DNA of 64,000 nucleotides from Arthrobacter sp. SLBN-122 (GTDB lineage Bacteria; Actinomycetota; Actinomycetes; Actinomycetales; Micrococcaceae): positions 2,294,001-2,358,000 of the forward strand of contig NZ_VFMS01000001.1 in the NCBI RefSeq assembly GCF_006715165.1, written 5' to 3'. The translations under genes were made by a program, and so were the position numbers. Positions 59,909 to 64,000 of this stretch are shown here, in pieces (positions within the stretch are counted from its first letter, which is position 1; every line of letters starts with the position of its first letter). Below the pieces are notes generated by a model that was given only the letters and a program-made list of their open reading frames with translations, was not told the DNA's origin and ran no database searches.

Positions 59909-62467
59909 TCACTGGCCTGGATTCGAGAAGGCCCGGAGGATGTTGCCGGCGTTGTAGTCCAACGCCACCCGGGCCGTACTTGATACCGTATCCGGCCCCT
60001 TCTGCTGGGCAAGGAAGTCTGCAAACCTCCGCATGGCCTGGCCTGCCTTGGCCGGGTCGCCGTCCTGGACCGCCTTCGCTGCCTGCTGAATACTGGCGTC
60101 GAGCTGGGCCCCCACGGGTCCCGCCACATCCCCGGAGTCCACCAGGTCCGAAAGGATGTCCTGTAGTGCCTTGAGGCTGCCCGGCAGCCACGCGGCCCGC
60201 AGGGGTACGTTGCCGAAGGTCATGTCGGAGGCAAGGTAGAAGTCGGTGTAGGCAGGCTGGTTGTAGGCCGTGTTCTGGCGGGCAACCTCGGCGCGGTACT
60301 GCGGATCGTGCATCAAGGTGTAGAGCTTGTGGTTGGTGACCTCCGTGCTCAGGTAGATCCGGAGCGCTGAGCTGTCGGCCGTCCGGACCACCATCTCCTC
60401 GCGCCAGTCACCCAGGATGTCCGCCACCAGGCTGGGAGTGCCCTTGGTGCTGTTGTTGGTGCGGGTGCCGTCCGCCGTGAGCAGCCGCCCGCGCTTCCAG
60501 TCATCGATGGTGGGGGTCTGGTCGCCGGAGCCATTGATGATCTGCGTGGTCATGTCCGCGGCCCACTTGATGCTCATGTTGGTTCCGGGGGCGCTGCTGG
60601 AAAGCTTGCGGCCGTCCGCGGACTGCATGCCGATGGCCCAGTTCTCGATGCCGGGAACGGACGGATCCACGTCGCCGATCATGCCTCGGCCGGTGTCCTT
60701 GCCCGAGTAGGCGCCGAACAGTACCTCCCCGGTGGCGGCGTCCCGCATCGCGTAGCCGTACGGGGCATAGGCGGCCCCTTCATGCACGGTGAAGATCTCC
60801 TTGCCGGGGCGCGCCGGGTCGATGTCCGCCACATGCATGGCATCGCCATGTCCCAGCCGCGCCTCCCCGCCGGGAGCGGCGCTGCCGGTGGGCAGCGTGT
60901 CGAACGACGTGTACAGGACTGATCCGTCGTCGTCGAGCGTTGCCGATCCGTAGACGATCTCCTGCTTTCCGTCACCGTCCACGTCGGAGGCACTCAACGA
61001 GTGGAAGCCCTGGGTGGTGAGCTTGCCGTAGGTGGGGTCCGTGCCGTCGCGGCCGTGCGGGGAGTCGTTGAAGGGGTTGGTCATAGGCGTCCAGCCGGAG
61101 TCCACGTTCCAGACCGGCGACAGGTTGGTCCCGTCCCAGGTGTAGGTGGCCAAGGTGGTGCGGGTGTAGTAGCCGCGGGCGAAAACGGCTGCGGGCTTTT
61201 TGCCATCGAGGTAGGCGACGCCGGCCAGGAACCTGTCCACGCGGTTGCCCGGCTCGATCCGTGCCATGGCGTAATCGCCCCACATCAGGCCGTCGTCCGT
61301 CCGGCCCGGCATATAGGCCACCGTCTTCAGCTCCTTGCCCGTGCCGCCCTCGAAGACCGTCAGGTACTCGGGCCCGGAAACTATGAAGCCTTCAAACGCG
61401 CGCAGGTTGTTGCGGGCGCTGCGCGACGGGGCGTAGACGTCCATGAAGTAGTCGGTGAGTGCTTCGGCGTCGGGCTGGGACAACGGGTACTTGTACTTGG
61501 GCGCGATGCCGAACGCTTCCTCAAGGGTGGCGGGCCAGTGGCCGGCCTTCACCTCGGGGTGCTCTGTCCAGCCTTGGAAGGTCTTCACCATGTGCCGGTA
61601 GTAGTCGGCGGCGCTCATGCGGTAGTCGTCAGCGTTGGAGTAGCCGGCGTCGATATCGGACTGGAGCAGCGAGATGAAGGAACTCGCCGCCACGCTGCCG
61701 TCGGCGTTGAAGCTGGTGCTCATGGTCCCCGGCGCCGTCTTCATCATCATCTCTGCCCGGCCGTCGCCGTCGAAGTCGTTGACCAGCATTTGGGTGTAGT
61801 GGGCGCCGGAACGGATGTTGACGCCCAGGTCGATGCGGCTGAGGAGGGTGCCGTCCGCCTTGTAGGTGTCCACGTAGGTGTTGCCCGTGTAGCCCACCTG
61901 TGAGACGTCCTTGGAGTTGTTGGGGTCCCACTTGACGATGAATTCGTATTGGCCATCGCCGTCAACATCGCCCACGGAGGTGTCGTTGGCGGAGTAGGTG
62001 TAGGCCTGGCCTGCGGGGGTCACGCCGTCCGCCGGCTTCTTGAGCGGGATGTCCTTGAAGTTGCTGCCCCAGGGGGTGGCGGCTGCGCTGCGGTCCACTT
62101 CAGCGCCCCCGACGACGGCGCGCACCTGGTAGGCCGAGGCGGCCGTTCCGGTACGGTCCAGGAAGTTGGTGCTGTCCGTGACGGTGGCCAGCTTTTGCCC
62201 GTCGCGGTACACAGTGAAATCGGTGCCGGTGAGGCCGGTGGCGGAGGACCCGGTGGCTTCGTTGCCCAGCAGGCGCCAGCTGAGGACAACGCCCTCCGAG
62301 GTGCCGGCGGCCACCAGCCCCCGGTCCAGGTGGTCCAGTTGAATGCCGGGGTTCCCGGGCTTGGGGGAGGGTCCGACGGCGGAGGCCGGGGCGGCGAGGC
62401 AGCCCACCGTCAGTGCCAGGCCGGCGCCGACCGAAAGAAGGCGTATGGGGGTGAGGCGGGGATTCAT
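59909..62467 (-). CDS. Secreted PL11 rhamnogalacturonan lyase with FIMAH-like domain
   Basis: An 852-residue protein with a signal peptide ending near LAAPASA. The PL11 eight-bladed propeller (about 45-720) shows repeated calcium loops DVDGDGQYE, DFDGDGRAE and DVDGDGKQE, plus WGSNFKDIPLKKPADG and YADFY-like YTDFYLASDMTFGN at the end, as in Bacillus YesW/YesX. The last 85 residues (LKALQDILSDLVDSGDVAGP onward) resemble the helical FIMAH domain found in secreted enzymes. It cleaves the rhamnose-galacturonate backbone of rhamnogalacturonan I. Products could feed the GH78 enzymes in this window. The LacI-type operator upstream suggests substrate control. Confidence 0.92.
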   Translation of the reverse strand: MNPRLTPIRLLSVGAGLALTVGCLAAPASAVGPSPKPGNPGIQLDHLDRGLVAAGTSEGVVLSWRLLGNEATGSSATGLTGTDFTVYRDGQKLATVTDSTNFLDRTGTAASAYQVRAVVGGAEVDRSAAATPWGSNFKDIPLKKPADGVTPAGQAYTYSANDTSVGDVDGDGQYEFIVKWDPNNSKDVSQVGYTGNTYVDTYKADGTLLSRIDLGVNIRSGAHYTQMLVNDFDGDGRAEMMMKTAPGTMSTSFNADGSVAASSFISLLQSDIDAGYSNADDYRMSAADYYRHMVKTFQGWTEHPEVKAGHWPATLEEAFGIAPKYKYPLSQPDAEALTDYFMDVYAPSRSARNNLRAFEGFIVSGPEYLTVFEGGTGKELKTVAYMPGRTDDGLMWGDYAMARIEPGNRVDRFLAGVAYLDGKKPAAVFARGYYTRTTLATYTWDGTNLSPVWNVDSGWTPMTNPFNDSPHGRDGTDPTYGKLTTQGFHSLSASDVDGDGKQEIVYGSATLDDDGSVLYTSFDTLPTGSAAPGGEARLGHGDAMHVADIDPARPGKEIFTVHEGAAYAPYGYAMRDAATGEVLFGAYSGKDTGRGMIGDVDPSVPGIENWAIGMQSADGRKLSSSAPGTNMSIKWAADMTTQIINGSGDQTPTIDDWKRGRLLTADGTRTNNSTKGTPSLVADILGDWREEMVVRTADSSALRIYLSTEVTNHKLYTLMHDPQYRAEVARQNTAYNQPAYTDFYLASDMTFGNVPLRAAWLPGSLKALQDILSDLVDSGDVAGPVGAQLDASIQQAAKAVQDGDPAKAGQAMRRFADFLAQQKGPDTVSSTARVALDYNAGNILRAFSNPGQ

Positions 62468-62493
62468 CAGTGAATCCTTTCAATTTTGAGACC

Positions 62494-62507
62494 GGAAAAC
62501 GCTTCCC
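62494..62507. promoter_or_regulatory. LacI-type operator upstream of rhamnogalacturonan lyase
   Basis: GGAAAACGCTTCCC carries the central AANCGNTT core of LacI-family operators and lies 27 bases upstream of the lyase ATG. Its flanks differ from the amylase operator, so a different LacI-type repressor is likely. Confidence 0.65.
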
Positions 62508-62595
62508 CAGCAATCTAGGCCTGGGGGAGGGGCGAAGGCAACCCTTGTATTCCTGACCCGGTCAGGGTATTTAGAACGTTGTAGAAGCGGCAAGC

Positions 62596-62627
62596 CGATG
62601 CCCGCCAAGCATGCTTGGCGGGCATCG
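62596..62627. repeat. Perfect 32-bp palindrome
   Basis: CGATGCCCGCCAAGCA is followed at once by its reverse complement. It lies between the acyl-CoA ligase gene end and the lyase promoter. As RNA it forms a 14-bp stem with a 4-base loop; as the only strong hairpin here it may terminate the minus-strand ligase transcript. Confidence 0.75.
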
Positions 62628-62670
62628 ATGCGGAGCCCTGCCGCGAGGCGCCGGCCTTGCCCTGTCCCGC

Positions 62671-62709
62671 CTCGACCCGCCCTGGCCTGCCTCGACCCGC
62701 CCTGGCCTG
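62671..62709. repeat. Tandem repeat, two 20-bp units
   Basis: Two direct copies of CTCGACCCGCCCTGGCCTGC (62671-62690 and 62691-62709, last base changed), with a weaker partial copy before them. It lies just downstream of the acyl-CoA ligase stop codon. Probably slippage-derived. Confidence 0.7.
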
Positions 62710-62739
62710 ACCTGACCGGCCTTGATATACCCGAATGCC

Positions 62740-64000
62740 CTAGGCGGGGTCGCCGGCCAGCTTCCGCTTCAGGATCTTCCCACTGGGTCCCAACGGTAGT
62801 TCGGAAAGGATCCTGACCACCCGCGGGTACTTGTAGGCCGCGAGCTGGTTGCTGGCGAAGTCCACTAACTCGGTTTCACTGACGGTTGCGCCGGCGTCCA
62901 GCACGATCGCGGCCGCAATTTCCTGCCCGTGGACCTCGTCGGGGATGCCGTAGACGGCGGCGCTCACCACTGCCGGGTGGGTCAGCAGGACTTCCTCCAC
63001 TTCCCGGGGGTAGACGTTGTAGCCGTTGCGGATGATCATGTCCTTCTTGCGGTCCACGATGGTGAGGTAGCCGTCGTCGTCCTTTGTTCCCAGGTCTCCG
63101 GTGCGGAACCAGCCGTCCACCACGGCCTCCGCGGTGGCCTCGGGCCGGTTGAGGTAGCCCTTCATCAGCAGGTGTCCGCGGACGACGAGTTCACCGAGTT
63201 CGCCGTTGGGCAGCAGCTCGATGGCCTCCACCGTCTCCGGGCGGGCGATTTCGATATCCACGCCCCAGATGGGGACCCCAATGGTGCCGGGCCGGGGTGC
63301 GGTGCCCACGTGGTTGAAGGAGGCCACCGGCGAGGTCTCGGTCAGGCCGTAGCCTTCGTGGATCTCCACACCGAAAACGTCCCGGAACCTGTCCATGACG
63401 GCCAGCGGCAGGGATGCGCCGCCGGAGATGCCGTACCGGAGCGCGCCCGGACGGTCCGGTACCGTCTTCGCAGCTTCCAGAAGCGCCACATACATGGTGG
63501 GCACCCCCAGGAAGATGTTGACCTTATGCCGCGCCAGCAGCCTCAGCGCGTCCTCGCCGTTGAACCGCGGCATTAGGACGATGGTGGCTCCGGCACGCAG
63601 GCCCGTATTGAGGACCACCGTCTGGCCAAAGGTGTGGAAGAGCGGCAGCCCGCCGAACAGGACGTCGCCTGGCCGGAAGTCCATCACGCTGGTCAGCAGC
63701 ACGCTTGTCTGTTCCACCAGTGAGAAGTGCGTGCCCAGCGCTCCCTTCGGTTTGCCGGTGGTGCCCGAGGTGTAGAGGATGGTGGCCGTATCCGAGGGGC
63801 GGCACGGTTCATACGTCCGGATGGGTTCGACGGCGGCTGCTTCCGCTTCCAGCCGGGGGAACCCGCCGTCGTCGGGAGCCATTACCGTCAGGACGCCGGT
63901 TCCGTTGGCCGCGGCGCCTGCAGCGCCCTCCGTGAGCAGGGGAGCGGCGCAGACCAGCAGCCTTGCGCCGCTGTCCTGCAGGACGTATTCGATTTCGCGG
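62740..64000 (-). CDS. Long-chain-type acyl-CoA ligase, N-terminus cut by window edge
   Basis: About 420 C-terminal residues are visible, open at the right edge (REIEYVLQDSGARLLV begins the visible part). P-loop LYTSGTTGKPKGALGTHFS, A5 motif EGYGLTETSPVASF, hinge FRTGDLGTKDDDGYLTIVDR, and catalytic Lys in GPSGKILKRKL. The text resembles FadD-type ligases of Actinobacteria. It is a paralogue of the ligase at 27766-29313. Substrate unknown; fatty acids are most likely. Confidence 0.9.
   Translation of the reverse strand, partial: REIEYVLQDSGARLLVCAAPLLTEGAAGAAANGTGVLTVMAPDDGGFPRLEAEAAAVEPIRTYEPCRPSDTATILYTSGTTGKPKGALGTHFSLVEQTSVLLTSVMDFRPGDVLFGGLPLFHTFGQTVVLNTGLRAGATIVLMPRFNGEDALRLLARHKVNIFLGVPTMYVALLEAAKTVPDRPGALRYGISGGASLPLAVMDRFRDVFGVEIHEGYGLTETSPVASFNHVGTAPRPGTIGVPIWGVDIEIARPETVEAIELLPNGELGELVVRGHLLMKGYLNRPEATAEAVVDGWFRTGDLGTKDDDGYLTIVDRKKDMIIRNGYNVYPREVEEVLLTHPAVVSAAVYGIPDEVHGQEIAAAIVLDAGATVSETELVDFASNQLAAYKYPRVVRILSELPLGPSGKILKRKLAGDPA

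Noticed and set aside
1..64000. tRNA, rRNA or CRISPR arrays
   Set aside because: I looked for T-loop-like GGTTCGA contexts and for regularly spaced direct repeats and saw none that form a cloverleaf or array.

Overview
The window is GC-rich, codon-third-position-GC-biased DNA from a soil- or plant-associated actinobacterium. The gene families (DUF222 HNH endonuclease, DUF4193, DUF3040, ANTAR regulator, TIGR03704-type methyltransferase, phd-like phenylpropanoid cluster) fit the Arthrobacter / Pseudarthrobacter group of Micrococcaceae. This is an inference from gene content; there is no rRNA or tRNA gene in the window.

Region 1 (1-17.4 kb) handles plant glycans and sugar acids. It holds the end of one GH78 alpha-L-rhamnosidase, a nucleoside-hydrolase-like gene, a hemerythrin protein, an SDR, an IclR regulator, a full GH78 rhamnosidase, and two alpha/beta hydrolases, one without its catalytic serine. 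A GntR/FCD regulator then faces a long operon: ABC sugar importer without its own ATPase, galactonate dehydratase, KDPG-type aldolase, KDG-type kinase and mannonate dehydratase.

Region 2 (17.4-22.1 kb) is a decayed accessory island. It has a resolvase pseudogene with an internal deletion, a truncated ECF sigma factor, an orphan methyltransferase and several unrecognised small genes.

Region 3 (22.1-30.4 kb) is a MarR-controlled cluster whose order (MarR, SDR, amidohydrolase, acyl-CoA dehydrogenase, MaoC, MFS, CoA ligase) matches the phd phenylpropanoid (p-coumarate/ferulate/caffeate) cluster of Corynebacterium. A BASS-family transporter follows behind a nested inverted repeat.

Region 4 (30.5-41 kb) opens with a molybdopterin oxidoreductase that lacks the usual Fe-S cysteines, paired with a small helical partner, and a TipA-like MerR regulator with a textbook 19-bp-spacer promoter. 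An operon of esterase, FAA hydrolase, FAD aromatic hydroxylase and DUF3500 follows, and then a quercetin 2,3-dioxygenase-like bicupin. The three promoter regions of IclR/GH78, esterase-DUF3500 and quercetinase share the motif TTYCA-N5-TGAAA. I therefore propose one IclR-type regulon for flavonoid-glycoside use: derhamnosylation, flavonol ring opening, depside hydrolysis and phenol breakdown. This is the most interesting candidate system in the window.

Region 5 (41-64 kb) carries alpha-glucan metabolism (GH15, MalQ, a secreted GH13 amylase with two X25-like modules and a LacI-type operator), regulators and transporters, two aldo/keto reductases, an HNH endonuclease, small envelope/stress proteins, a secreted PL11 rhamnogalacturonan lyase with its own LacI-type operator, and the 3' part of an acyl-CoA ligase gene cut by the window edge.
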